64,000 bases of DNA. Origin: Ascarosepion bandense. Lineage: Eukaryota > Mollusca > Cephalopoda > Sepiida > Sepiidae. The position numbers and the translations under genes were made by a program. Of this stretch, positions 31,247-41,904 are shown piece by piece (within the stretch, counting starts at the first letter, position 1; each line of letters opens with the position of its first letter). The stretch covers positions 4,165,001 through 4,229,000 of the forward strand of contig JBBBDQ010001918.1 of the NCBI GenBank assembly GCA_037127315.1, in the 5' to 3' direction. Under the pieces are notes generated by a model. It worked only from the letters and a program-made list of their open reading frames with translations. It had not been told where the DNA came from and ran no database searches.

Positions 31247-32130
31247 GGGTATATACGCCTCAGTGCTGATAGCAGACACGGAAAGGAAACTACAAGACCT
31301 CCTACAGAAGGTAGTTGAAGAGAGTGGTAAGAAAGGACTACAAATAAACTGCAAGAAAACCGAATGCATGGTCATCAGTAAAAGGGCAGCCCAATATGCG
31401 AAATGCAGATCGGGGATACTAGAATCAAGCAGGGACAAAGATTTAAATACCTGGGAAGTGTTCTAACAGAAGACGGAAAATGCGACACAGAGATCCGAAG
31501 GCGAATTGGCTTGGCGGAGGAAGCATTCCAGAAGCTGAGTTCAGTATTATGTGACAGGAAAATTTCGCTAGAAAAAAAAGCGAGTACTGAATTGCGATGT
31601 GTTGTCAGTTCTTCAATATGGCAGTGAATGCTAGACAATATCTTCGAATATAAAGTAAAAACTTGAAGCAACTGAAATGTGGTTCTACAGAAGGATGCTG
31701 CGAATATCATGGATCGAGCATGTGTGCAATGATGTGGTTTAAAAATGATGGAAACAAAAAGGAAATTAGTACTGAGCATCAGGAAGAGACAGCTGAAGTT
31801 CCTGGGACATACAATGAGGAAAGAGGGGTTGGAGAACCTGATACTAACAGGTCAGATAGAGGAAAAAAGAGACAGAGGAAAGCAACAGATAACATATTTG
31901 AAGGACATAATCAATTGGTTGATTTATTCCAAAATGCACCAAAATGACACCAGCAACCTATATAAGCCCGAATAGTTTCTAGCCTAAATCTTTTGTCCTA
32001 TTTTCCTTAATCAAATGCAGCTAAGTTGCATGTTGTAACAGGAAAAGGCGTGCTAAGAGCCACCAGGAATAGGGAGACGTGGAAAGCCATGATCGCCTAC
32101 TTCCTGAAGTGACAGTGTCCATAGAAGAAG
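31247..32130 (+). pseudogene. RTE-type LINE 3' half with a small insertion
   Basis: Frames give [68 protein letters not shown] and [18 protein letters not shown]. At about 31924-32028 a repeat (CCAAAATGCACCAAAATGAC...CCTATTTTCCTTAATCA) interrupts it. The 3' end resumes to ATAGAAGAAG at 32126. The same inserted repeat is at 34215-34330. Confidence 0.85.
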
Positions 32131-32500
32131 AAATGCAGACGACAATTCTACTCCTGCAGCTTCTTCTCTCGCACTTCCCGCCTGTGGAACTCGCTCCCGT
32201 ATTCTTGCTTTCCTGGCGGCTACAACCTCCAGAAATTTAAATGCAAAGTTAATACTCATCTACTAACCACTGGACTCTAGCTCTCTCCCCACCCCCGTAT
32301 AACCTTCCCTTTCTCTCCACCTATGTATCTGTCATCGCACCTGCTTTCTCAGCTTTCTATTGTTCCTTTCTAACTAGTTTGTACTCCTCACTCTTTTCTA
32401 ATTAATCTTTTTACATTTATGTAACCCCCTGCACATCAGTGGCGTTTCCGCCTTGCTCGGGGTGAAATGATTAAAAAAAAAAATAAATAAAAAAAAATAA
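32130..32500 (+). pseudogene. jockey/CR1-type LINE 3' end
   Basis: Frame reads FFSRTSRLWNSLP then a 3' UTR ending CTCGGGGTGAAATGATT and an A-rich tail, abutting the RTE tail head to tail. Confidence 0.75.
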
Positions 32501-32596
32501 AAAGATCCTGCATGGAATTGGAACCCTTTCGTGCCTAGACATTATACTTCTAAAAGCAATACTCAATCTTATTGTCTTACAGTTGAAATGTTTATA

Positions 32597-33215
32597 TATC
32601 AGTCATTTAAGTGCCATACGTGATACACGCTTGGGCGATCATGTCTCAAAAGAGACATGACGAACTCGGCAGAAGATTATCCCGCAGTAGGTTGCCATTG
32701 CTTTCTGCGGTAGACTGATTGCCTACCAAGGCTATAGAACCCAATCTGTCCTGTTATTTGACTCATAACTAGAGGGGGAAGAAATGTATTATATTATTAA
32801 GTAGTAATAAGTGGGGGATCAGTTTATTACTTCACAACAATATAAAGCCGATCCCCACTTTATGACCAGTACAAGCTTTAATCATGATTCCAACTATTAT
32901 GTTCAGTCAGTCAGTTAAGTGCCATACGTGAAACACGCTTGAGCGATCATGTCTCGAAAGAGACATGACGGACTCGGCAGAAGATTATCCCGCAGTAGGT
33001 TGCCATTGCTTTCTGCGGTAGACTGGTTGCCGACCATGGCTATAGAACTCAGTCTGTCCTGCTATTTAACCCATAACTGGAAGGAAGAGACGGATTAATA
33101 CCTTTCCTAAGGGTATTTGCGCGTAAGTGAATACAATGGATTCATCTGGAATTCGAACTCGGCTCCCCGGTTTCTCGTTCCGAGCCAATATTCCCTGTAC
33201 CACAACGCACATCCT
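32597..33215 (-). mobile_element. SINE-B composite, minus strand
   Basis: Partial SINE-B (32597-32775), GATC-hairpin module (GTGGGGGATCAG ... CCGATCCCCACT, 32810-32860), then full SINE-B (32905-33212). Mirrors 8431-9042. Confidence 0.8.
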
Positions 33216-33249
33216 CTCTATATATAAGCTTAATAATAAGAGTTCCTTC

Positions 33250-33690
33250 TCTTTTACTTCTTATTCGTGAAAATCTCTTCCGGTTTCTTTCTTCCCATTC
33301 AACTTTGAACTTCAAACATTTAAATGCAATTCCAAATCGTTGTATTCTGTCTTCTTAATTCTTACTCTTTCATTGTTCTTGCTCCTTGGTAATGTGTTTC
33401 GTATTTTTAATTTGTATCCTTTCACACTCGCTAACCCCTGCGTCTTTGCAGCTTTGTTGCCTTTCTTAGAGTGAGACGATTAAAATAATATATCTATATG
33501 ATACATATATATATATATATATTTGAATATATATATATAAATAATACATCTATATGAAGGCTGTCGTTCCACTTTTCAAAAATGCCAACGTTTTTATTAT
33601 TAATGTCATTTTCTCAGTAGGTACTTGCATCTTGGTGGCTTTATTGCCTTGCATGATGTGAAATGGTTAAATTTTCAGCATTTTCGAAGA
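33250..33690 (+). pseudogene. jockey/CR1-type LINE 3' tails
   Basis: TTAAATGCAATTCCAAATCG...GCTTTGTTGCCTTTCTTAGAG...GATTAAAATAATATA is a diverged LINE tail. A second tail-like piece is at 33595-33680 with (TA)n between. Confidence 0.5.
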
Positions 33691-34345
33691 ATTTTTTCGT
33701 CATGCAACGGAATTCATGAATGACGTCATTTAAATATTTACCCATCATATCTGGAAGCTATTTCAGCAAGAAAAGAAAATAGCATTTATATCAAAGCTAA
33801 AAGAAATAAAGCCTTTTCTTTCAGTCCTTTAATATAGTCGACGTGTGTTCTTTGCCCGACAGCACTGATAATAACAGACCAAATCATCTGAACCATTTCT
33901 AAGAATTCACTCATATTTTTCTTTGTACTCTATTCCGTTTCTCTCTGTCCATACTTTCTTTCTATCATTGTTTTCATTACAAAATAAGATTTTGAAAAGT
34001 TTCACTTTTTCTACACGAAACTCCGGAAATTCCAGAAAAGGCAAGTTTTTTTTTCTTTTTTACGTCCTGTTCATTTAAATTGTCTCGTTTGAAAGTCAGG
34101 CTTCATTTTTTTTTCTTTTTTGTTAAGTTTACAGCCGTTTTCTTTGCAATATCAGTTACTGCCAGTTCTTTGACATTAAAAGCATTTCCATCCTGTTTGA
34201 CGCTGGCAAATTCTTACTGGTTTATTCCAAAATGCACTAAAATGACGCCAGCAACCTATATAAGCTCGAATAGTTTCTAGCCACGCCTAAATTTTTTGTC
34301 CTATTTTCCTTAATCACAAGCAGCTTAGTTAAATCATTGAATACA
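33690..34345. other. Mostly unassigned; dispersed repeat copy at 34215-34330
   Basis: 34215-34330 matches the insert in the RTE LINE at 31924-32028. Otherwise nothing recognised. Confidence 0.45.
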
Positions 34346-34660
34346 CTCAGTCAGTTAATACGTAATACACGTTTGAGCGATCATGTCTCGAAAGTGACTT
34401 GATTGACCGGGCAAAAATATTTCTCGCAGTAAGTTGCCATTATTTTCAGCGGTAGACTGGTTGCCAACCATGGCTATAGAACCCAATCTATTCTACTCTT
34501 CAACAAATAACGGAAGGAGAATAGATGATTTCTTATCGCTCCCAAGGGTATTTGCGCGTTTGTGAACGCAACGAATTTAACTGGAATTCGAACTCGGCTT
34601 ACTTATTTTTCTGTTTTGACACGATATCCACAGCATTACATCGCACTCTCATCCCACACA
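34346..34660 (-). mobile_element. SINE-B, diverged minus copy
   Basis: CTCAGTCAGTTAATACG tail through GACTGGTTGCCAACC and GGAATTCGAACTCGG to the degenerate head at 34640-34660. Confidence 0.75.
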
Positions 34661-34772
34661 ACACCCTTTTTAATTTTAGTGGTTCTTAGGATTTGGATTG
34701 GGTAAATATTAAGATGAAAAAAATAAATATTTTGAGATATAGATTTGTAAAAAAGAGTTAGTTCATAGACAT

Positions 34773-34815
<43 letters not shown>

Positions 34816-35394
34816 AGTGAATAAGGAAAAACAAAAATTTACAACGTCCAAAACATTAATTTAAAAAAGTGCTCGATATATAATATAGAGCTGTGAATAT
34901 TTATTATAAATTATATTTTAGAACATGTACAATTTTTTTTTATATATATCCACTGCCAATTGTACATTTTGTTTCGACATTGGACTTCCAATCAGGTGGT
35001 GTGGCCAGGCGGGTATATTCTAACAACTCGGCCCATATAACTCATTACTCCTTACTAATAGACTACAAAAGGCATGAAGATGATTCTTCAGTATATAAAT
35101 TACATAACGGCTCATGGTTGAAGCGTCAGAGTTGGTGGACCCAATGAATTTTGATGCGTCAGAACACATACCATGGAAACAGCGAATGAATGGTAAAACA
35201 TTTGCTACATTTCGTCTATGGGGAAAGAGGCTGTAAGTTGGAAAGTAATTCATTACTCCCAAGTCTGCTTGTACGCAAGATATTTATAAAGAAATGGGAT
35301 GCATGTTTATTTGTTAGTTATCAACGGACACTGTACCGAGAGATCAAAGAACACCAATTTTTTCGGGGAAACCTGCATTAGACCTGAAAAGTTT
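34661..35394. other. Unassigned; (TA)n at 34773-34812
   Basis: Short frames at 34893-35381 have no recognised motif. A GAAGATGATTC-type PLE terminal motif may be present near 35077 but is not convincing. Confidence 0.4.
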
Positions 35395-35491
35395 ATATAT
35401 ATTGAGTTTCGATCCCGACCAGAAGCAAGTGGATGCGTCTAGCCACACTGATGAGCTGTGAAACAGCGAAACAGGCTTGTATGTGGATGAC
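35395..35491 (+). mobile_element. tRNA-like/hammerhead SINE, locus G (3' part, divergent subfamily)
   Basis: B-box-like GAGTTTCGATCCC (35404-35416) followed by the ribozyme. The 5' half with the A box is missing. The 3' end GGATGAC is followed by TAATATATAT. Confidence 0.8.
35437..35491 (+). ncRNA. Type I hammerhead ribozyme, complete and covarying (locus G)
   Basis: Stem I GTC-TAG-CCACA, core CTGATGA (35448-35454), stem II GCTGT-GAA-ACAGC, GAAA (35468-35471), stem III ACAG-GC-TTGT, cleavage triplet GTA after 35481, stem I TGTGG-AT-GAC. Compared with other loci the inner stem I changed from CCGTA/TGCGG to CCACA/TGTGG: both strands changed and pairing improved to five Watson-Crick pairs. Confidence 0.9.
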
Positions 35492-35493
35492 TA

Positions 35494-35538
<45 letters not shown>

Positions 35539-35539
<1 letters not shown>

Positions 35540-35620
35540 ACAAAGAATCTCAAGCTAGCCAAAACCCTAGCTAGCCAAATCTCAAGCTAGGTTTTGGCTA
35601 GCTTGAGATTCTTTGTGTGT
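35539..35620. repeat. Short palindrome
   Basis: CAAAGAATCTCAAGCTAGCC...GGCTAGCTTGAGATTCTTTG, about 26-bp arms round a roughly 28-bp centre; abuts (TA)n at 35496-35535. Confidence 0.85.
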
Positions 35621-35907
35621 CTTTGCTCTACTTTTGCATTTCGTTTGTACTTTGTATCGAGCACTTTTTCTTTCTTTTTTTTTTTTTTTCGTGGTTGGTT
35701 CCGTTTGGGTTTTTTTTTTCTTTACTGCGGAGTATCGTATGTCTTGTCCTTATTCCGCGGATTTCTTTTTTTTCTCCCCTCTTATCCAACGCCTTAGTGC
35801 ACCGGATTGTAACGGAATTAGGTTCTGTTTGTTAATGGTTTTTCTTAAGGTTTATCTTAGTATAAATTTAAAACTTAAATACTTGCAGAGTCTATTTAGT
35901 TATTATT

Positions 35908-35911
<4 letters not shown>
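35621..35911. other. T-rich unassigned sequence, PLE-associated
   Basis: GTATCGAGCACTTTTTCTTT resembles text following PLE terminal repeats at 39430, 46165 and 52100. No coding sequence is called. Confidence 0.4.
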
Positions 35912-35962
<51 letters not shown>

Positions 35963-36342
35963 CTATATTGTCAGATTATTAGGATAACAGTTACCAAAAA
36001 TAGCAAACGAAGTTCGTAAATTTGTAATGCGGTTCTATGATGTCACAGCGCGTGAGAGCTAGAAATGCTATTTTTGGTAATTGTTATCGTTGCTTAGCAA
36101 AGTTTTATGTCAACACAAAATAAAATCGTCGCTCATGGTGGATGTTATTGTATTACCGTCTTAATAACCTCTCTGAAGATGGCTCATGTGAGCCGAAAGC
36201 TTAGAACCAAATTAATAAAAAAATTATCCAAATGTTGGAGAATTTTTGTCTTTATTTTCAACTGAAATTAAGGCCAAAATACGACGTTTAGAACGGCTCA
36301 TGACTAAACATAATAGATATTCATTGTCTCTTATATTTAACA

Positions 36343-36396
<54 letters not shown>
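35912..36396 (+). repeat. (TA)n, ~100-bp MITE-like palindrome, and PLE family e copy
   Basis: (TA)n 35912-35958. At 35987-36085 GTTACCAAAAATAGC...GCTATTTTTGGTAATT forms inverted ends; its interior recurs at 49430-49505. PLE family e follows (36100-36345, CTCTGAAGATGGCTCATGTG), ending in (TA)n at 36346-36396. Confidence 0.65.
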
Positions 36397-36399
<3 letters not shown>

Positions 36400-36820
36400 T
36401 CCTTATTAGAATTTCAAATGATTTAGCACTGGAAAAAAAACAGGCTGATATTGTTCCCTTCCATACCCCGTCTGCTAGAAGGTCAGTCTTTTCCGTCTAA
36501 GCATATTTTCGACAATGCTGCTGCATACATCTACTAGATTCCCACTCCTGGCTCGTTTCTTTTGATAAGCGGTTCTTCGACAAATTTTCACAAACACGTT
36601 TCCCTTTGAGATAAAAAAAAAGTCAGCAAAATACACAATTACAAGGAATCATTGTGTTCGACATTAAATACAAAGGGAGATAAACAAACACACGTCAAGT
36701 ATTGACCATCGGAACTCTTGTGTGTTCCTGTTTACTTAAGATCAAGCCAACGCGCCCTAACAAAGATTCATGACCCGAGTTTACCGTTTCCGGTTTGATG
36801 AAACGCCTTTTTTTTTTTTT
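36397..36820. other. Unassigned sequence
   Basis: Nothing recognised. Confidence 0.45.
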
Positions 36821-37062
36821 CAGAAAAAAAAGGAGAAAGGAAACATGGAAGGAAGTAAAGAATAAAGACCAGTACGTAGCTAGGAAGTAATTAAGAGAAA
36901 ATGTGATTTGAATTAAAGCAGAAACAAATACAAAAACGAAAGTGTAAATTGAAAGAAACATATAAAAGTGATGGAATAATTAAGTTTAGATTTAAGGAAT
37001 GAGAAAGAACAACCAGGAAAAAGAAAATAAAGCGAAATGAACAGGTTAAAATGAACTGATGA

Positions 37063-37097
<35 letters not shown>

Positions 37098-37770
37098 GGA
37101 ATTAAATAAAGCAAAATTTATGAATGAAAGTATTTATGAATGAAAATGATAAAACAAAGAAAAAAGACAAAGAATATTAAACAAAGAAAGAGAAAAAAAA
37201 TAAAGAAAGAAAAAAGAAAACAGCAAGAAAAGAAATAAATAAAGGAAAACATATAAATGAAAAGATGAGAAAATGTGAGAAAAAACGAACAAAAAATAAT
37301 TGAAGAAAGAAAAAATAAAAAGAGAGGGAAAAATCATAGGGAATATTAAATAGAATTAAAGAAATAATGAAGTATGAGATCGGATGAAAGAAAAGACACA
37401 GAATAAAGGGGAAGAAAAGAAAAAGAGAAAGGATACGGACGGATGAAGTAAGAAAACGAGGACAGAATGAAGGAAAGAAAGAATAATTAAGAATAAAGGA
37501 GAGAAAAAAGAAAATATGAGGGAGTATGAAGAAATAAAAACGAGTGAGGGCGAAGAAAATAAAGAAATAAAGAAAAGAATAATGAGCGTGAATGAAGGAA
37601 AGAAAGAAAGAATGAAGATGAATGAAGGAATAAGGGCGAATAAAACACACAAAGTAAAATTGCATACCCGCAAAACCGGATCCAAACGACTGAAATCATT
37701 TCGGAAAAACACAGACCAAGGTAAATTTCACAAGTCAGTGAGAAAAGTAAAATTCTGGACCCTGATTGGA
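36820..37770. repeat. Purine-strand-biased (GAAA)n-type region 1
   Basis: The plus strand is overwhelmingly A and G, with (GAAA)n at 37064-37097 and many imperfect AAAGAAAG and GAATGAAGG units. Long minus-strand frames (runs of F, L, S) arise from the composition and are rejected as genes. Confidence 0.85.
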
Positions 37771-38290
37771 TAAGAAATCGAAAATTGATATATGACGTCA
37801 GTCAAATTATTTTTCACACCTACAGAAGAAAATGCCTGTCACATGAAGCCGGTCACATGACATTTCCACTACTTAAACCAAGTTCGGTGACCGGTCAAAA
37901 TCAGTTAGAATGGGAGCATTATCTGATAGCATCTCACATTAACAGGAAGAAACTTCAAGCTGAATCAGTCACGTCTTGCCTTTACTTCCAATTTGTTTCT
38001 TCTTTTTTACTCCACGCCGCTAAAGAGAACAACAACAAGAACAACAGCAGGAAATTTAAGTACAATTTCTTTATTTTTCTCAGCATCTTTATGGTTAACT
38101 TTTATCTGTGGCCGGATGTATCTGTTAACCACATCCTTTCCGGTCATCGCCTTTCAAGCAGGTTGTCGCTTGTGATTTTTTTCTTGCATTTTGTTGATAT
38201 CATTTACAGCCGGATTTATCTTTCAACGACCCTTGTCTTTTGTTGACCTTACCAATGGCCGGATGTTCCTGTCAATTACTTCTGCCGTTT
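37771..38290. other. Unassigned sequence between purine blocks
   Basis: Balanced composition. A 153-residue frame (37785-38246) shows no recognised domain. Retained only as a weak candidate. Confidence 0.3.
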
Positions 38291-38299
38291 AAGGTAATA

Positions 38300-38491
38300 T
38301 ATTATAGAATGAAGGAAAAAAGAACAAACGAGGAAAAATAAGGAGAAAAAAAGAAAAACCAGGGGCGAATGAAAGAAAGAAAGAATGAAGGAAAAAGAAA
38401 TAAATACTGAGGGCGAATGAATGAAAGAAAGACAGAAAAAATTAGGGCGAATGATGGAAAGAAAGAACGAAGGAAAAAGAAAGAAATACTG

Positions 38492-38526
<35 letters not shown>

Positions 38527-38900
38527 CAGACAGAAAAAATGAGGGCGTATGAAGGAAAGATAGAATAAATGAGGGTGAATGGAGAAAAGAAAAAAGAATG
38601 TACGCGAATGAAGAAAAGAAAGAAATAATGAGGGCGAATGAAAGAAAGAAAAGAAAAAAGAGGGCGAATGAAAAAAGTAAAGATAAAAGAAATAAAGAAT
38701 TGGTAAATGAAGGAGAAAAGAATGACAGCAAATGAAGAAAAGAAATAAAGTAAAGAAAGAAAGTATGAGGGCAAATGAAGTAAAAAAGAAAAATAAGGAA
38801 GAAAAAAGGAGGTGGACTGAATGAAACAGAAAAAAATGAAGGCGAAAAAAGAAAGAAAGTAAAAAAGAAAATAAATGAAGGCGAATGAAGACATTCTTCT
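38300..38900. repeat. Purine-strand-biased minisatellite region 2
   Basis: Imperfect tandem units of GAGGGCGAATGAA(A)GAAAGAAAG with (GAAA)n at 38491-38525. Same strand bias as region 1. Confidence 0.85.
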
Positions 38901-39314
38901 TCATGTTAGATTTCCTAGTCGTCATCCAAGGACTCATATTTTTATTGTTCCTTAAATATGAAAGTAACAAGAAAGTCCACTTTTGTTGGACGCATCTACA
39001 CTGAAATCTCAAATAACTACTTTGCGTGTGTTTACTGTAACAATTTTTCAGTTTCCCCAAATAATGTAAATTATATAAGTTCTTATTTTTATTCATTATG
39101 CACTAGATAAACTCGAAGAAGAGTCAAATTTAGACTAAATATTGCCGCTACTAATTCGAAATGTCAGTGCGTCAAGACTGTTGGCAGATTTTCGTAGCCG
39201 AAAGATAGTGGTACATATTAGACACAAGTATGAATAATTCGTAAATAATTACTCTCGATAGACATCTAACAGGAGAAGACAGAAAGAAAGAATGAAATAA
39301 GGATAAAAAGGGAT

Positions 39315-39318
<4 letters not shown>

Positions 39319-39358
<40 letters not shown>

Positions 39359-39640
39359 GAACTAAATCTGAAAGTGAACCAAAAGCCGACCGCGGTTTCA
39401 CTCTCCGGATCCTCGTACTTTGGTATTGAGCTCTTTACTGTTACTTGGTATTTTTTTTGTTTCGAACACGGCTTTTGCTTTGTTTGTTTCTTTTTTTGAT
39501 TCCCCTCTTCCCATTTGGTATTACCTTTTGGGATTGACGACTAAATTTAACGTTTTGTTAACAGTAGGACTTAATGATTTTAGTCATTATCAGTGATACT
39601 GTTTTCTTGGTACGTATACAATAATAATAATAATAATATA
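39319..39640. repeat. (TA)n and PLE-associated sequence
   Basis: (TA)n 39319-39357, then a stretch with GTACTTTGGTATTGAGCTCTT resembling other PLE flanks, and (AAT)n at 39622-39640. 38901-39318 holds nothing recognised. Confidence 0.5.
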
Positions 39641-39994
39641 TATAGTTGATCCTAAAAATATCCCCAAAATTTTCTTTCCACACAGACGCTCACATGTCCA
39701 TATTTAGAATAAACATTCAGAATAGACAAATGTCTATTCTAAATATGGACATGTGAGCGTCTGTGTAAAAAAAAAAGTGGGGGGGGAGATATTTTGAGAA
39801 TTAACTGTTGTACTATTAGGGTCTGACGAGCCACAATATCATTATTATGCGGTGAAATATGTATTGCCCATTGAAATTTTAGTGAATCAAAAATTGTCTA
39901 AATTATATTACTCTGTTAAATTAAATAAATGAATTTAAAATTGAGTTCTTTGAATTCGTCTCTATCGGAATTTACCTGAATAGTATACCAAGTG

Positions 39995-40037
<43 letters not shown>
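39641..40037 (+). repeat. PLE family b terminal repeats with palindrome, ending in (TA)n
   Basis: A palindrome centred near 39722 (CAGACGCTCACATGTCC...GGACATGTGAGCGTCTG) is followed by the CTGACGAGC hammerhead segment and AAATTATATTACTCTG...AGTGTTATATATA. Same order as 20930-21530. Confidence 0.75.
39818..39870 (+). ncRNA. Hammerhead ribozyme in PLE family b, third copy
   Basis: CTGACGA (39823-39829), stem II GCCACA/TGCGGT (one CpG-decay mismatch), GAAA (39854), ATATGTATT, and GGGT/GCCC for stem I. Confidence 0.55.
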
Positions 40038-40043
<6 letters not shown>

Positions 40044-40166
40044 TTTAGAAAAATACGTCGGCTAAGAACAGTTTTTCCTCTTCTAACATTTTCTTTCTTC
40101 ACAAATACTCTCTGAAAATAATTTACACATTGTCTACATGGAAAACCAAACATACAGACTTAGTCA

Positions 40167-40167
<1 letters not shown>

Positions 40168-40202
<35 letters not shown>
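40168..40202. repeat. (TA)n microsatellite
   Basis: Uninterrupted TA run. Confidence 0.95.
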
Positions 40203-40205
<3 letters not shown>

Positions 40206-40341
40206 GTCGTTGAAGACAATATTTTTTTATTATTATAATAGGTTATGATAAATGTTAAAACAAAAAAAAATCATTTGACCGGTTTTGTCCCCTCTCCTGA
40301 GAACTGTAAACGGGAAAAAATTATTATGAAAAGAAAATCTG

Positions 40342-40735
40342 TCATGGATAACAAGAATGAACGGAAAGGGCAACATAAAAGTTATTACATCTAAACATAC
40401 TTGAGATCCAGCAGAGCAAGCTCAAGCAAACCTTCGCTTTCTTTACAAAGAGAGGGTCGCATGACCTACTAAACAGCGTCGCCAACACCTTCAAATGGAA
40501 CAACGAGTGTGCACTTGCCAAACCAGAAAACCAGTCCACACTAAAATCCGTAGCACAACTCGAATTCTTATTTCGAATGGTATCACTAGACGGAAATATT
40601 TATTGAGTATTTTAGCATGGACATGTTGTTTAAGCTTAACATCCAAACGCTGCGTCGTTCTACCTATGTAGTCGTGTCCACAACTACATTTGAAATAATA
40701 TATAAGAAAAATTAAGGCAGACACGTTATTTCATG
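40342..40735 (-). pseudogene. Penelope-like element, GIY-YIG endonuclease part
   Basis: Minus strand from 40724: YYFKCSCGHDYIGRTTQRL, the PLE-type GIY-YIG endonuclease signature with CxCG before YIGRT, then KQHV. A frameshift later (40539-40400) SLFHLKVL and LFVKKAKVCLSLL match the C-terminal PLE segment. The start is fused to the inverted repeat at 40699-40890. It acts in target cleavage for PLE retrotransposition; this copy is dead. Confidence 0.85.
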
Positions 40736-40890
40736 GTAAATCAGAAGTTTAGGACTATTTCAGACGAACCATCATCAGCTTCCGTCTTTATTTTAAAATA
40801 AAGACGGAAGCTGATGATGGTTCGCCTGAAATAGGCCTATACTTCCGATTTACCATGAAATAACGTGTCTGCCTTAATTTTTCTTATATT
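40699..40890. repeat. Near-perfect ~95-bp-arm hairpin in the PLE (family a)
   Basis: Arms TAAGAAAAATTAAGGCAGAC... and its reverse at 40890 meet at TTTTAAAATAAAG near 40795. Each arm contains a CTGATGATGG...GAAATAG ribozyme-like segment, in opposite orientations. Confidence 0.85.
40805..40847 (+). ncRNA. Hammerhead-like ribozyme in PLE family a
   Basis: Stem I CGGAAG/CTTCCG (6 bp), CTGATGA (40811-40817), small stem II GG-TTCG-CC with a T/T mismatch at its base, GAAA (40828-40831), palindromic stem III ATAG-GC-CTAT, A at the cleavage position. The opposite-strand copy (40741-40784) keeps stem I but has lost U16.1. The 10.1/11.1 mismatch lowers confidence in activity. Confidence 0.55.
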
Positions 40891-40984
40891 TTCTCTATAT
40901 GTATTTATATACATATATATTTAGAGCTCTCTTAGAGAGTTATCCTACCACTGTATGTATATGATATTCCTTTGGATTCTTCTA

Positions 40985-41002
40985 TACCCACACTGCTTGC
41001 TG

Positions 41003-41055
<53 letters not shown>

Positions 41056-41240
41056 TCACAGGTAGAAGAACACGGAGACAGGGTAAAGCAGCGCGAGACG
41101 TACTTGTTAGGTTTGAGCAAATGGATGTCAAAGCGGGGTTTAGAAGAGATACCAAGAGAAAAAATATTGAGAGCGACAAGACACAGAGACAAGTGGAAGT
41201 CCATGATCGCTAACATCCTGAAGGGTCTCGGCACATGAAG
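40985..41240 (+). pseudogene. (TA)n plus RTE-type LINE 3' scrap
   Basis: (TA)n 41004-41052, then a plus-strand frame GDRVKQRETYLLGLSKWMSK followed by TRHRDKWKSMIANILKGLGT, the RTE C-terminal end, inserted into the PLE region. Confidence 0.8.
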
Positions 41241-41249
41241 AAAATATCC

Positions 41250-41900
41250 CACCGACTTTTGATTATTTGGGACTGTGGAGGCAGATTGTTATAGAAAGCG
41301 GTTACTAGGGACGGGGTGTTACGTTTGGATTTATTTTTAATTTTGTAATTTTAGTGTCGTTTCTCGATATTGAAATTGCTTAATTTATTTGTTCCATGAT
41401 TAAGTGTTGTTTATAAGCACATGAATTGTTCTTTGTGAATTTTAGTATGTTTAACTAGTTCTTCATTGTTGGAAAATGTCTTTCTAAGTCTGCTTGTGAA
41501 TAAGGATTGTTCTCTTTTAGTTGTTTTGGGTGGGAAGACTTAAAGTGTAGATAGTTGTGCGTGTCAGTGATTGTAGCTTTCTGTTTTTCTCATAAGGAGA
41601 TAAAGATGTCCGCAAAGTTTCCAAATGTGTTGATTTGTCGTTGTCGAAATTAAAAAAGTCATGTACTGTGTTTAAGGTCCATATGGAACCCAGTAAGTTT
41701 TTCCACATTACCCGTATATATGAAGAAGAAATCGACGTATCTTGCATAGAGCGGACAGTCATTACCGATGAACGAATAAATGTGTCTCCCTAAATTTGAT
41801 AATGGAGCCCGTGGCACATTCTTTTATTTGTAGGTAGTGTCTTCCATTGAAATCGAAGGAGGAGGGGTTTTGTTTTGTTCTTTTAGTAAGTGTTTCTTTA
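41250..41900 (-). pseudogene. Penelope-like element reverse transcriptase, palm and thumb
   Basis: Minus strand from about 41890: FDFNGRHYLQIKECATG (the QxxGxAMG-type RT motif, damaged), then YARYVDFFFIY, where the catalytic YVDD is reduced to YVD-F. Later HDFFNFDNDKS. Then AT-rich thumb sequence to 41250. The catalytic aspartates are lost. Confidence 0.75.
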
Positions 41901-41904
41901 AGGG

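Noticed and set aside
35539..35620. Rho-independent-type terminator hairpin
   Set aside because: Eukaryotic context and 26-bp arms next to (TA)n; fits a repeat-derived palindrome.
37785..38246. 153-residue frame as a host exon
   Set aside because: No recognised domain, no splice or start context, and low-complexity flanks.
37177..39096. Long minus-strand frames (150-264 residues) rich in F, L and S
   Set aside because: Produced by purine-rich DNA lacking stop codons on the opposite strand; repeat-unit periodicity explains them.
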